DNA of 64,000 nucleotides from assembly GCF_965638725.1 (NCBI RefSeq), contig NC_134975.1, positions 1,686,179 to 1,750,178 of the forward strand, read 5' to 3'. Each line of letters begins with the position of its first letter. Position 1 is the first letter of the stretch. The notes under the pieces are model-generated. The model had not been told where the DNA came from. It saw only the letters and a list, made by a program, of their open reading frames with translations, and searched no databases. A program made the translations under genes and the position numbers. Source of the stretch: Aptenodytes patagonicus. Lineage: Eukaryota; Chordata; Aves; Sphenisciformes; Spheniscidae. Shown here piece after piece: positions 11,885 through 21,902 of the stretch.

Positions 11885-11933
11885 CCAGCTCCCCCCCAGG
11901 GGCTAAAAAAGCCGGGGGGGGGGCGAGGGCTGG
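11885..11933. other. GC-rich hairpin just past the FIGNL2 poly(A) site
   Basis: An imperfect inverted repeat has CCAGCTCCCCCCC on one arm and GGGGGGG..GGGCTGG on the other. They surround a core GGCT/AGCC stem with an A6 loop. It sits about 45-90 nt downstream of the FIGNL2 poly(A) signal in the direction of transcription, where G-rich structures can pause RNA polymerase II. The role is inferred from position only. Confidence 0.45.
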
Positions 11934-11976
11934 GAGGAGGCACCGCAGGCTCTCAGCCGGGCGTTCATGTAATCTC

Positions 11977-11982
11977 TTTAAT
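11977..11982 (-). terminator. FIGNL2: Poly(A) signal ATTAAA of FIGNL2
   Basis: ATTAAA on the minus strand (TTTAAT on plus) lies at the end of the AT-rich block, after which the sequence turns strongly GC-rich. Cleavage is expected near 11960. No canonical AATAAA was found on this strand between it and the stop codon. Confidence 0.55.
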
Positions 11983-12020
11983 ACTGTGTAATACTTTTCT
12001 TTTTAAAATACAGCATTTCT

Positions 12021-12028
12021 TGAGGTAG
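12021..12028 (-). promoter_or_regulatory. FIGNL2: let-7 8-mer target site, distal
   Basis: The minus strand reads CTACCTCA, the full complement of let-7 nucleotides 2-8 plus the A opposite position 1. It lies in AT-rich context near the 3' end of the UTR, a favourable position for silencing. Human FIGNL2 is, to my knowledge, a high-ranking predicted let-7 target. Confidence 0.65.
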
Positions 12029-12110
12029 ACCATTACAGTTCAAAAGCATTTCTTTTTCAGACATTAATAAGACATGAATTAAATACTTTCATGTACAATA
12101 TGTTGCAAAA

Positions 12111-12118
12111 TGAGGTAG
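12111..12118 (-). promoter_or_regulatory. FIGNL2: let-7 8-mer target site, proximal
   Basis: A second perfect CTACCTCA on the minus strand lies exactly 90 nt from the first. Both sites sit in the most AT-rich part of the UTR. Confidence 0.65.
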
Positions 12119-14187
12119 AAATGGTTACAGAGCGTGTACAAAGTCAAATATGATAATAATAATAATTAAAAGTCTTCAGGAACCCAGTACCACTTTTTGG
12201 AGGAAGGGGGGGAAGGCGTCTGCCCCGGTAATGCCCTTGGCACGCAGGCAGCTGCCCGCACGCGCCCGTGCACGCTTAAATGGGAACCTGCAAAAAAACC
12301 TGGGAAAACATCCCAAACCTGGCAGACGCCTTCGCTCCTGCGATATGGGGGGGGTGGGGGGGAAGCCCCCAGGAGGGGGTGCGTCCCCTCTGCGTGCGCA
12401 GACCCTGAGGTTATGGGGGGGCTGCTCTGAGCAGCGACCGGTGCCGGTGGGCGGCTGGGCGGCCCCGGAGCAGCTGCCTCCCCCAGTACAATATAGAGCT
12501 CTAAAAAAAAAAAAAACCAAACAAAAAAATTAATATTTTTTTTTAATTGGAAAAAAGACCCCCCACCTGGCGAGGCGAGGCGGACGGGGGGGGGCAGGTG
12601 GACGTGCAGTAGGTTCACGCTCTGTGCAACGCAGCTTTGCATCCGACGGTGGTCAGCAAGAGGAGGGGAGCTGGGCTGTGTCCCGACCCCAGCACCGCCG
12701 CAGCCCGGCCCCCCCCGGGGATGGAGCGGGGGCAAACAGCACCCGGGGCAAAGCCCGCGGCCCGCGCTCAGCCCTGCTAGACTGGGGTTTTTTGGGGGGA
12801 AAAGTGATTTCCCCAAACTTTGCGGCCACCGCCAGCTTCTGCCGGGGCTTCTCAGCGCTCAAAGGTGGCGACTGGGGTGGGAAGCCAAAAATCCCTTATT
12901 TCGGGTGAAAAGGGAGCGCCGCGCCCTCGCAGCGGCATCGTCACCAGTGTCCTCCCCAGCAAAGCCTGGACGGCCCCCGCGGCCCCATCCCCAGTGCAAG
13001 AATGACACCGGGAGGAGGATCCCCCCCGGCCCCAGCCTGCACAGGGGCGGGTGCCCCCCCCCCCGCACCCCCGGTCCCCGGCCCCGAGCCCTGGGATGCG
13101 GTGGGAGACGCTGGAGGATGACGGACCCAGCCTGATCCAAAAAGTGGTGCTAGCGACAGCTTCCAAACTACGGCACTAATACTCTTTCCGTTGAAGACAC
13201 GTTACTCCACCAAACGCTACAATAACAGTGTTAAAAAAAAAAAAATTAAAATAAAATTATGGCATAATATATGTGAAAAGCACCCAAAATACATTCAACT
13301 TTCATCTTTGTAACAGCTTCAAGTTTTTTTACTTTTCTTTCTTCCTTCTTTCTGTCACCCTTTTTGGAAGCAAACGCACGAGGCAGCTTTGTCCCAGGTC
13401 TGAAAACTCTTAAAAATCTCTTTTTCCTTTTCTGAGAAGATAAAAAGAGTTTTTAAAAACACATTCTTTTTTTTTTTTCTGAGGTAATTCTTTTCCTGAG
13501 TAGTTAAAAAGAAAAAACAAAAAAATACTACATACCTTACAAAAATAAAAAACCAAGTCTAGTATATTAAACAATCTACAGCATTTTACTCCAAAACCCC
13601 CTGGTTTTGTGTCCCACCCCCCCCGCTCCCCCCCTCCCCGATCAAGGACATCGCCGCCGGGCTGCTCGCGCCACGTGCGAGGGGGCTGCTTTGCTCAGAA
13701 GATGCCCGAGGTATTTCTGTTAGGAACAATAAAAGCAATCAAAAAAAAAAAAAAATAATCGAGCCTCTGGATCGACGGGGGAGCTCGTGCATCCGACGCC
13801 GGAAAGCCGGATCCCGAGGCGCCTCCGGCCCCGCTCGCTGCATCGCTGGTCCGGGGACGGATGGACGGGAAAATAATAAATAGGTTATCCTGAGTTCAGT
13901 GGGCGACGGCTTCCGAAAAACCAAGGAGAGGAAAAGCCCGGCCGAGTCCAAAATAGTAAAGAAGAGGTATGTCGTGCTGCCGTTGGGGCTCTCCGGGGGT
14001 CTCCTGCACTTTGGGAGGAAGGGGTCTGGCCCCGGCGCGGCTCTGGGGGAGAACCGGAGCCCCCGCAGACCCCAGCCCAGCCCCTCCAAACCCTGCGTTC
14101 GTCGGCCAAATCCCCAAACCGCCCCCGGAGTCTCGGGCTGGGGCGAAGGGTCCGTCCCCGCGCCCCCGTCCCCCCGATGCCGCGCCG

Positions 14188-16389
14188 TCAGTGCCTGGTG
14201 CCGTACATTTTATCCCACTCCAGGAACAAGTCCAGCTCCTTCTGGGAGGCGGCGGGGCGGACCTTGCAGAACGCCTTCTCAAAGTCCTGGTAGGAGGTGG
14301 GCTGGATCTGGCCCGGCAAACCGTGCAGCGTGGTGGCCCCGGCGTGCTGGCAGAGCTGGACCAGCTCACTGCCCGAGAAGCTCTCCGTGTGCTGCACCAG
14401 GGAGGCCATCTCCCGCTCGCTCAGGCAGGAGCTCTGCTGAGCCAGGGCGTGATGGAGGATCTGCCGCCGGGCGATGCTGTCCGGCGGGGAGATATAGAAC
14501 CGCTTGGCGAAGCGCCGGTGGGAAGCTTCGTCCATGCTGCCAGGCCGGGAGGTGGTCCCGATGATGACCACGTTCTGCTCGGATGAGGTAGCCACGTTGT
14601 CCAGGTAGGAGAGGAGCTGGGACTTGAGGTTGCTCACCTGGCTGCCATCCTCGCCAGCCCGGGCCACCAGCAAGGACTCGGCCTCGGTGATGAGCACCAC
14701 CGCGGGCTGCCGGCAGCTGGCCACGAAGAAGACGGTCTGCAGGATCTTCTCAGCTTCGGCTTTCCAGGTGGAGAGCAGGGTTGTCCCACTGAGCTTCAGC
14801 AAGGTGGAGCCCAGCTGGGTGGAGATGCACCGGCTCAGCAGGGTCTTCCCCGTGCCACGGGGACCGAACAGCAGGATGGTGCGGGGCGGCCGGCTCACCC
14901 CGGTGTAGGCACCGGGACGCAGGATAGGCCACACCAGCTCCTCCTCGATGGTGGCCTTCACAGAGACCTGCCCAGCAATGTCCGTCCACTGCACGGGCGG
15001 CCCCCGCTCCACGATCTTGGTGTTCACCAGCTCCAAGACCAGGGGGTCAACATTCTTGGGTTGCTCCTCCACCGGCGGGCTGCCGAAGACTGGTGCTTTG
15101 GGAGGCAGCCGCAGCGGGAAGGGGGGTCCCGGCTCGGCTGCCCGCTCCCCGTTGGCGAGGGGGGGGCTGAACTTCTCAAAGGGCTCTGCCGGCCGCAGTG
15201 GAGCATCCCCGGTGCCGTAGGATGGCGAGACCATACTCTTCATTGGCTGCCCGCCATACTTGCCGGCATGCTCCTCGGCGTTCCCGGCTCCCGCCGGCCG
15301 CTTCCCAGGCTTGAAGGCCACCTGGGGGGACTCGGTGCTGCCACTGAACCCATTGCCCCGGCACTCGCCGTTGTCCGACATGGGGTAGGGGGACTTTGGC
15401 TGCTCGTAGCTGTATTTCCTATACCTGCCCTCCCCCTCATCCTCCCCGCTGGAGATGTCGAAAGCCTTCCTCTTCAGGGTGCCCGCTGCCTCGGTGCCAA
15501 GGGGCGGCACGGCCAGGGGGGCCAAGCCGGCTCCCTGGTAGCCGTAGCCGGGGACCCCGGGTGGGCGGGTGGTGGGCGGTGGGGCCGGGATGGGGGTGGG
15601 TGCCGCGATGCCAGAGGGCAGGTAGGAGGCGGAGGGATGAGGAGGGTGGATGGTCCCATAGCCCGGCTGCGGCGGGTAGCTGCCAGCGGCGTAGTTGTAC
15701 ATGGGGCCGGAGGAGCCGTAGCCCGGCACCAGGGCGGGCGAGGGGTGTGGGGGCTGCAGGAGCCCCGAGCCGTGGAGGGTGGGGGGGTGCGGGGGGGGGA
15801 GCGCTGCCGCCGGCTGGGTGCAATAGCCGGAGGGCAAGTAGGTGCCACCGTAGCCTGAGGGGTACTCCTGAGATGACCCGAGCCCGCCGGAGCCGGCAGC
15901 GGCTCCTCCGCAGGAGTTACCGGGGTACATGGGATCGGCGAGGTTGGCGGACACCACGGGGGAGCCGCCGAGCCCGATGGCCCCGCCGCTGGGGGGGACG
16001 GCAGGCGGCACCACCCCCTTGGCGCCGGGGAGGCCATCATGGATGGGGGTCAGGGGGTAGGCGCTGTCGGAGCCGTGCGCCACCGGCCAGGGCTCCCCGT
16101 CCCCCTTCTGCCCGTTAACCGGCCCGAAGGCTCCATCCCCGTAGCTGCTCAGCGCCGGGCGCTCGTAGGGCGCGTCCAGCACCCCCGAGTACTTCTCGGC
16201 GTACCTCTTGAGGAGGTTGGAGGCAGTGAGTGCGGAGATGTCGTCGTTGGCCCAGGCGTAGTTGAAGCGCTGGCGGGTGCTGGGGTAGAGGTCGGACTTG
16301 TGGGCTGGCGAGGAGGTGGTGGAGGAGACGTCAAGGTGCTGCTCCGGCCACTGGTTCAGGGACTGGGCATGCTCTGGTGACCAGTGCAT
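14188..16389 (-). CDS. FIGNL2: Fidgetin-like 2, AAA ATPase of the microtubule-severing clade
   Basis: One exon encodes 733 aa from the Met at 16389 (-3 A context) to the stop at 14188. A splice acceptor (CCCCCGCAG on minus) lies 12 nt before the ATG. Residues 1-70 hold the fidgetin N-terminal block (MHWSPEHAQ, then AWANDDISALTASNLLKRYA). Residues about 80-300 are Pro/Gly/Tyr-rich and probably disordered. A basic LKRKAFD at 305-311 resembles a nuclear signal. The AAA domain fills about residue 440 to the end: Walker A GPRGTGKT at 509-516, Walker B region ITEAES at 567-572, sensor-1 region GTTSRP ending at 616, and paired Arg fingers at 625-626 in DEASHRRF. The C-terminal helix ends EWDKMYGTRH. 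The Walker B Asp is Thr568 while the following Glu569 is kept, and sensor-1 Asn is Ser614. Human FIGNL2 is reported to restrain microtubules at the leading cell edge and so limit migration. Enzymatic severing by this protein is family knowledge, not visible here. Confidence 0.95.
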   Translation of the reverse strand: MHWSPEHAQSLNQWPEQHLDVSSTTSSPAHKSDLYPSTRQRFNYAWANDDISALTASNLLKRYAEKYSGVLDAPYERPALSSYGDGAFGPVNGQKGDGEPWPVAHGSDSAYPLTPIHDGLPGAKGVVPPAVPPSGGAIGLGGSPVVSANLADPMYPGNSCGGAAAGSGGLGSSQEYPSGYGGTYLPSGYCTQPAAALPPPHPPTLHGSGLLQPPHPSPALVPGYGSSGPMYNYAAGSYPPQPGYGTIHPPHPSASYLPSGIAAPTPIPAPPPTTRPPGVPGYGYQGAGLAPLAVPPLGTEAAGTLKRKAFDISSGEDEGEGRYRKYSYEQPKSPYPMSDNGECRGNGFSGSTESPQVAFKPGKRPAGAGNAEEHAGKYGGQPMKSMVSPSYGTGDAPLRPAEPFEKFSPPLANGERAAEPGPPFPLRLPPKAPVFGSPPVEEQPKNVDPLVLELVNTKIVERGPPVQWTDIAGQVSVKATIEEELVWPILRPGAYTGVSRPPRTILLFGPRGTGKTLLSRCISTQLGSTLLKLSGTTLLSTWKAEAEKILQTVFFVASCRQPAVVLITEAESLLVARAGEDGSQVSNLKSQLLSYLDNVATSSEQNVVIIGTTSRPGSMDEASHRRFAKRFYISPPDSIARRQILHHALAQQSSCLSEREMASLVQHTESFSGSELVQLCQHAGATTLHGLPGQIQPTSYQDFEKAFCKVRPAASQKELDLFLEWDKMYGTRH

Positions 16390-17454
16390 CTTCGACAGAC
16401 CTGCGGGGGACAGGACAGCGCAGGGTGAGACCAGCGAAACAGGGACGAGCACCTCTGTGCATTGAGTATCTCCAAAAACCGCCGCACTGCCCTGTCCTTC
16501 TGGACCACGCTGCACCTCCGGACTGCGAACACATGCTCTCAATTCTGCTCATGCTTTAAATTTCCCACGCAAAGATCCCCTTGACCACCATCGGTGCAAA
16601 TATCCCCCAGGAACAGCAACCACGAGCACTTCAGAGAACGCCGCCAGCTCAAGTTTTGATGGTCACAACATCCAAGAGAATAAAATATTCAGGTTATCAA
16701 GCCACGGCAAGCCAAGGCGAAACAAACGGTGCAGCCTCCAGTGCTGTCAGCAGCGCCGCAGTGCCGAGCATCGGCACACATAGCCAGAGGACAGCCCTGC
16801 CCTGAGATGCCCCACCTGGAGCAGAGTATAATTATAATTATAATGCATATAATATTAATAGCATATTAATAGCGTGTAGCCAGGTGGCTGGGGAAATAGG
16901 GGCTGCATTGCGCACACACACACGCCCGCACATGGGAAGCAGCCCTTCACCACGGGCTGAGAGCAAACCTTTGCCGGCATCCCTGCGCTCACCCCCTGGC
17001 ATCGGTGCCGGTGCCGATGGGCTGTGCGTGGCCCCACCAAAACAATTTCTCCAGCAAAGGGGAAGACAGAAACGCCACGGCCGTGTCCAGACCCACCCCT
17101 GCACCAGGGCTGCAAGGGTGGTGGGTGGGAAACGCATCCCAGGGGGCTCTGCAGGACCTGCCGGGGGTGCCCACTCACCCCACTGACCCTGCGTCACCGT
17201 CCCCACCATGTCCCTGTCACCGCATGGGGATGCCGAGGCCGGCGTCACCCTCTCTTGCTCCAGCCCCCGAATACCGGGCGGCCCCCGAGCGCCCGCAGAG
17301 GGTGCTGGCAGTGTCCCCCATCACCACCCCCGGTGCGGGTCCCCCCCCCCGTTCCCCCTTGCCCAAAGCCTCGGGGGACAGCTAAAGTAGGAGCCGGGAG
17401 GGGACCTCGTGCACCATTCACTCGCCTCTCTCAGCCTTTAAGCCACTTTGTGAC

Positions 17455-17640
17455 CACAGCACAATTAGATTACTTAATGCTTTAATTGACTTATAATGGC
17501 ATTTGTACTTCCACTTTGGATATCAAACTTACACAAGAGGATTTAAATGGCGGCTTTGCGTGGCTTTATCCGGCATCCTCCCTGCATTTACTGGCCATTA
17601 TTAAAGTGCTCCCGATAGATAAACATTCAGAGAGAGACAG
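17455..17640. promoter_or_regulatory. AT-rich conserved-element candidate A
   Basis: A non-repetitive low-CpG block sits in GC-rich surroundings. It contains TTAATGCTTTAATTGACTTA and CCATTATTAAAG with several TAAT cores. The sharp change of composition at both ends is typical of conserved non-coding elements. Conservation was not tested. Confidence 0.35.
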
Positions 17641-18889
17641 CCACGACAGCCTGCGGGAAAGGGCCCTTCTTCATGAACACAAAGGAGAACGCTGCCCAAT
17701 AAACCTGCGCTCCTGCAGCAGATTTTCCCCAAGCCGTACGCGGGGTCTGGCTGGGCAGAGAAGGGCAGAGGGGGCCCTTCCTTGCCTGCGAGCCAAAGGC
17801 ATTGAGAAGCTATTAAAGGGAAAAATGAGGGTTTGGACGACTCCATGAGGAATAAGGCATTTTTTAAAAATTTTTTTTTGGAAGGAAGGAACTAAAGCAC
17901 CAGGAGTTTCCACCCTTGCTCAGACCACTGTGCAGCGGTGCACGGTGTGCTGCAGGTGCAGACCGCAGCTGCTTCTGCCCCCCCAAAAAATACAGTCTGC
18001 AAACGGCCGGGGCTCGGGGGAGGAGGAGAGGGGTTTGGGAGGTGTCTGGGAGGCGGCCGATTGCTCCAGCAGCCGTCATGGCACGGGGCTCGGTGTGGAG
18101 CAGCACGGCAGGAACAAGGTGCCACCACCACGACCGGCAAATCCCGGTGGCGTTTCCAGGCTGTTTCTTCTGAAGCCAGGGAGTAGCCGCCCTCAACGGC
18201 GGCACGGACACCCTCACCCATTCCTCCTGGAGAAGGGAGGACCTGGCAGCCCACAGCTCCAGCAACTCTACGTCTGTCTTCTCCTGTGATACAGCAGCTT
18301 GATTTCCGAGGACAACGCACCCCGAGGACAGACACAAATCCCACACGACAACGGCCATTTCTCCGAGGAGCACCCAGCTTTTCCCCGTAGCAGGGATCAA
18401 TACCAGCGCCCGAAGCCCGCTGCTCCGACGCCAGCTAAAAACTGGTGTCTACAAATAAGCACGGTGATGGGAATTGCTTTTCTAAGAGCCTGCAAGAGGG
18501 TGGCCAACGCCGCAGTGTGCGGCTGGAAGCCCACCATCATGGCGCGGGCCGGGGCTGCTCCTCCAGCCCCGTCCCCGAGCACCGGGTCCCGTGGAAAACA
18601 GCAAAGCCGCTGCGAGAAAAGGGGCAGGGGGGATGCACGGGCACGGGTTTGCACAAGCGCTGCTGCCACCAAAGCAAACCCGAGCGCAAAAGGACCGAGA
18701 AGCGAACCCGCCTCCATCCGACCCCTTTAAAGACGAGATGCATTTGGGAGAAGAAAAGCCAAAACCCCGGGAAAGCCCGGTCGCACCCTGGAAAACCAGG
18801 CGGAGGGGGAGGGCCGGCGGGCAGGGAGAAGTTGTCAGGGGTTTGAAATGGGACGTGAATGAGGCGGCGGAGCGGGACAGATGTTTCAA

Positions 18890-19095
18890 TGCTCCCCTTG
18901 GCAGTGTGAGAAAATTACTGTCCAGTGACCAAATGGCCGGGCCGGTTCCCACCCTCGCTGCTGCCCATTATCCCCAGCACAAGACAAAGGCGGGCAGGGG
19001 GGGCTGGGCAGGGGAGAATCCTATTGTTCCCGCCCGCCCTAATTATGGAAATCTTGTTAATCTATTCAGCAGCGACTCTGAACTGGGCTTTTGTT
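18890..19095. promoter_or_regulatory. Conserved-element candidate B
   Basis: The block holds SOX-like ACAAAGG and CTATTGTTC, a TAATTATGGAAATC segment and CTTGTTAATC. It is not repetitive and has no open frame with a recognisable product. An enhancer role is only inferred. Confidence 0.35.
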
Positions 19096-21329
19096 CGGGG
19101 GCTTTTTAGCGGGGCGCACCGCCGAGGGTGTCCAACAGCTCAGCGTTGGGGATGGGGTACACTCCCTCCCGCCACCGCCCCCCCCCCCCCGGGAAAAGCT
19201 CTCGCCGGGGGATTTCAGGCGCAGCCACGAGGCTGCGGGGACACAGGGCTGCCCCGAGCAGCATCCCGGCGCAGGCCGTCTTTGTTGGAGCACAAATATC
19301 TCATCCACAGCCCTTGTACACAGAGCATGCCACGTATGCATGCATGCACACACACGCATTTTTATATGCTCCTGTCCCAGCCACGTGTACATGCACCCAT
19401 CGCTAATGCTGGTGCATAAAAACTCACGGCAAAACCTACGCAGGCGAATACAGAGATGACCCGCAGGCAGCATATGCTGATGGCTGCAGCAATCCAGCAT
19501 CCCTAGGGGGATCAGGAGAGGGTTGGAATGGATTTGGAGGGCAAAGAAGGAGAGGGAGCGCGCAAGAGCAAACACGCTCAAGCTGAGGATGCACTAAAGC
19601 CAGGGCTTAAATCCAGCCGAGCACCCAGGACCCTGCAGGAGATCACCCCAGATGCAGCACACTGGAGCACACCAGCAATCCGCTGCCCCGCAGTGCAAGC
19701 ACTGGATGTGTCTCGATGTCCCCTTCGACAGCCCTTGCTGCTCTGCAGAAGCATCCCAGCCCTTGGGAGGGAGCAGACGCTGCCGCCCTTCGGCTCCCGG
19801 TGCAGGAACGAGCTGATGAGCCGCCTCTGCGACGCTTTGCTTGTACCGCTGCTGTCTTGCTGGTTTAAATGCTGACGGCTCCTTTTTCTGCAGAGCTGCC
19901 AGCTTGGAGGATTTATGCTGTTTTCAAAAGACGTTGAGCAGTTTCATTATCCCTGCAATTACCTGCAAGAGCGTGGCCCGATGCGATCGGCTTCCCGGGC
20001 AGGGAGAGCCCGTCCTGGTTCCAGGGGCTGCCCAAGTTCCCAGGTTTTTAATTCTCTGACATGCAAACTTTGGGCCCAGAGGGAGCAAACCTGGATGCTG
20101 GGAGTCCCGTTTCACAGCCCAGCCTTCACCGAGACTTCTCATATCAGGGATGTTGTGCGTGATGGATCTTCTGTGCTACCAGCACCTGAAGGTGGGTCCA
20201 GACAAGGACCTGGACCAAGCACCCACAGCACGAATGCAGCCTCACATCAATGCAACTCCTGCGCCAAAGCTTTGCTGCTGCAGCTGGATTCACAGAATTG
20301 AGAGGTGTCTGCATCCGTGTGGAGATGCTCCAGCTCCTGCCGCAGTCACAGCAATGTCTTCAAGGCTAAAGGCAAGCTAGGAAAAAAACGCAGGAGGGGA
20401 GAAGAGACTTTCCCAAGTCTGCCCTGTGAACGGGAGGCAGGGGAATGACTTTTTCTTCTTTTAAATGAGACATTTCTTGATGATCTTTTTGGCTTCTGCT
20501 GCCAGGAGCTTGTCCTGGGCTGGGGTTTGTCCCTGTCTCCTAAGAGCGGCGTAGGCAAAGTGCAACAGCAAGTCAAATCACAGCTATAAATGAGAGTTAT
20601 AACCCATGCAGATACTCCATTTACACTCACTGTGGACCTGAGGGTTGTGGCAATGTTTCTGAAATGTTTCAGCATTAATCCTGTAGATTATAGCAACATT
20701 TCTACACTTTGATACACACATTTAAGCTAGATACCGGTCATCTCTAGTAAATCCCTACATGGCGGGTCCAGAACAGGCAAGACAGCCCAGCAGCGATTTA
20801 CACCGGTGGCAGAGCTGGTCCCAAAGCCAGGACCAGGGCAAGGAGAGCCCAAAGCCACACTTAGACGTGATATAACCCAAGTGCAATACCTGGCAGCATT
20901 TGCAAAGGGTGAGGCGTTTAAATCCCCCAGCCCTCCCCTGCAGACCGAGGACGGGCAGCCAACTTCTTGGCAAGCCGCTGGAGCACAAACATCAAGTTTT
21001 CCAAGGCAAATTTGGGCTGTTCAGCAAATCCATCGGGGAGCTACATTTCTTTGTCCGCCACATTCCCAGTCCCCTCCTAACCAGTGCCGACAAAGCGAAG
21101 GATGGTATTGCAATCAGAGCAGGGTCAATGTACATATGTTAAAAGGATTTAGGCTAACTCCCACCGTGCCCTCTCCCCACCCCCAGGAGAAACAACCCCC
21201 ACCCCAGCCGGCGCGAGCCGAAGGCTCCAGCGTCCGCTCTGTCCACTCATATATCAAGTGCAGAGCAGCTGGACACCAGCACGAACCGGGAGTGACCAAC
21301 GGGCCATCGCCCATCTGTGCTGCTCCAGC

Positions 21330-21610
21330 ACCCGTCCAGCAAATGAAAAATTAATATGGATCCGCTCAGCCTGGCAGCAGCTGAGCACCACCCATCTGTC
21401 ACGGCGAGAGGAGAAACTCTCAGCTAAATGTCACCTGGAGGAAACTGTACGTGGCAGTGGCCCCGGGAATCCCCAGGTCGAGGGGCTATGGCAATAAAAT
21501 CCAGATATTATTAATAACGAGCTGATGCAATTAGTGGATTTGAGGAATCTTGCTCCACCTTTCCATATAAGATGGATGGGAGAAAAAGAAGCAATAAAAG
21601 GGACCTTAAA
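21330..21610. promoter_or_regulatory. Conserved-element candidate C
   Basis: The block holds AATTAATATGG, an E-box CAGCTG, GATATTATTAATAACGAGC and TGCAATTAGTGG within 280 bp of unique sequence. Several homeodomain and bHLH cores are packed together. Regulatory function is not shown. Confidence 0.35.
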
Positions 21611-21868
21611 GAAAAGTAAAAAAAACCCCAAAACCAGCCTCTTCCTTGCTATTTATATTTTTCTTAACATCACTTGTCTCCAGGTCTCGCGGACCACTCA
21701 GGCCTGCTGAGATCTGGGCGTCAGCCTTGCACCCGCCCCCAGGAACACGGGACAAACCTGCTGAACTATTTGTTTGGGTCTAGAAACCACTGAAAGGCGG
21801 GACTGCCCCAACCCTCCCTGCTCCTGCCACACCACCAGCACACTCCCTCCAGTGCTTCGAAGAGGAAC

Positions 21869-21902
21869 ATTAATCACGAAAGATTAATTATCGCATTAAT
21901 CC
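21869..21902. promoter_or_regulatory. Cluster of three ATTAAT homeodomain-type motifs
   Basis: ATTAATC at 21869, ATTAATTA at 21883 and ATTAATCC at 21895 are spaced 14 and 12 bp apart. The last includes TAATCC, the K50 (OTX/CRX/PITX) core. Confidence 0.35.

Larger units (their letters stand above)
11960..14187 (-). other. FIGNL2: FIGNL2 3' UTR
   Basis: From the FIGNL2 stop to an ATTAAA signal there are 2.2 kb without a coding frame. The stretch alternates between GC-rich parts (12.2-13.2 kb, 13.6-14.1 kb) and AT-rich parts (11.96-12.18 kb, 13.2-13.6 kb). The distal 200 nt is AT-rich and low in CpG, like a conserved UTR end, and carries two let-7 8-mer sites. UTR identity is inferred from continuity with the coding exon and the terminal signal. 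Confidence 0.7.

Noticed and set aside
15061-16380. Plus-strand frames of 113-265 codons opposite FIGNL2
   Set aside because: They are antisense shadows of the GC-rich, Pro/Gly-rich FIGNL2 linker.
16390-16542. 51-residue N-terminal extension of the FIGNL2 frame
   Set aside because: The extension crosses a good splice acceptor and its sequence does not resemble fidgetin N-termini, whereas MHWSPEHAQ at 16389 does.
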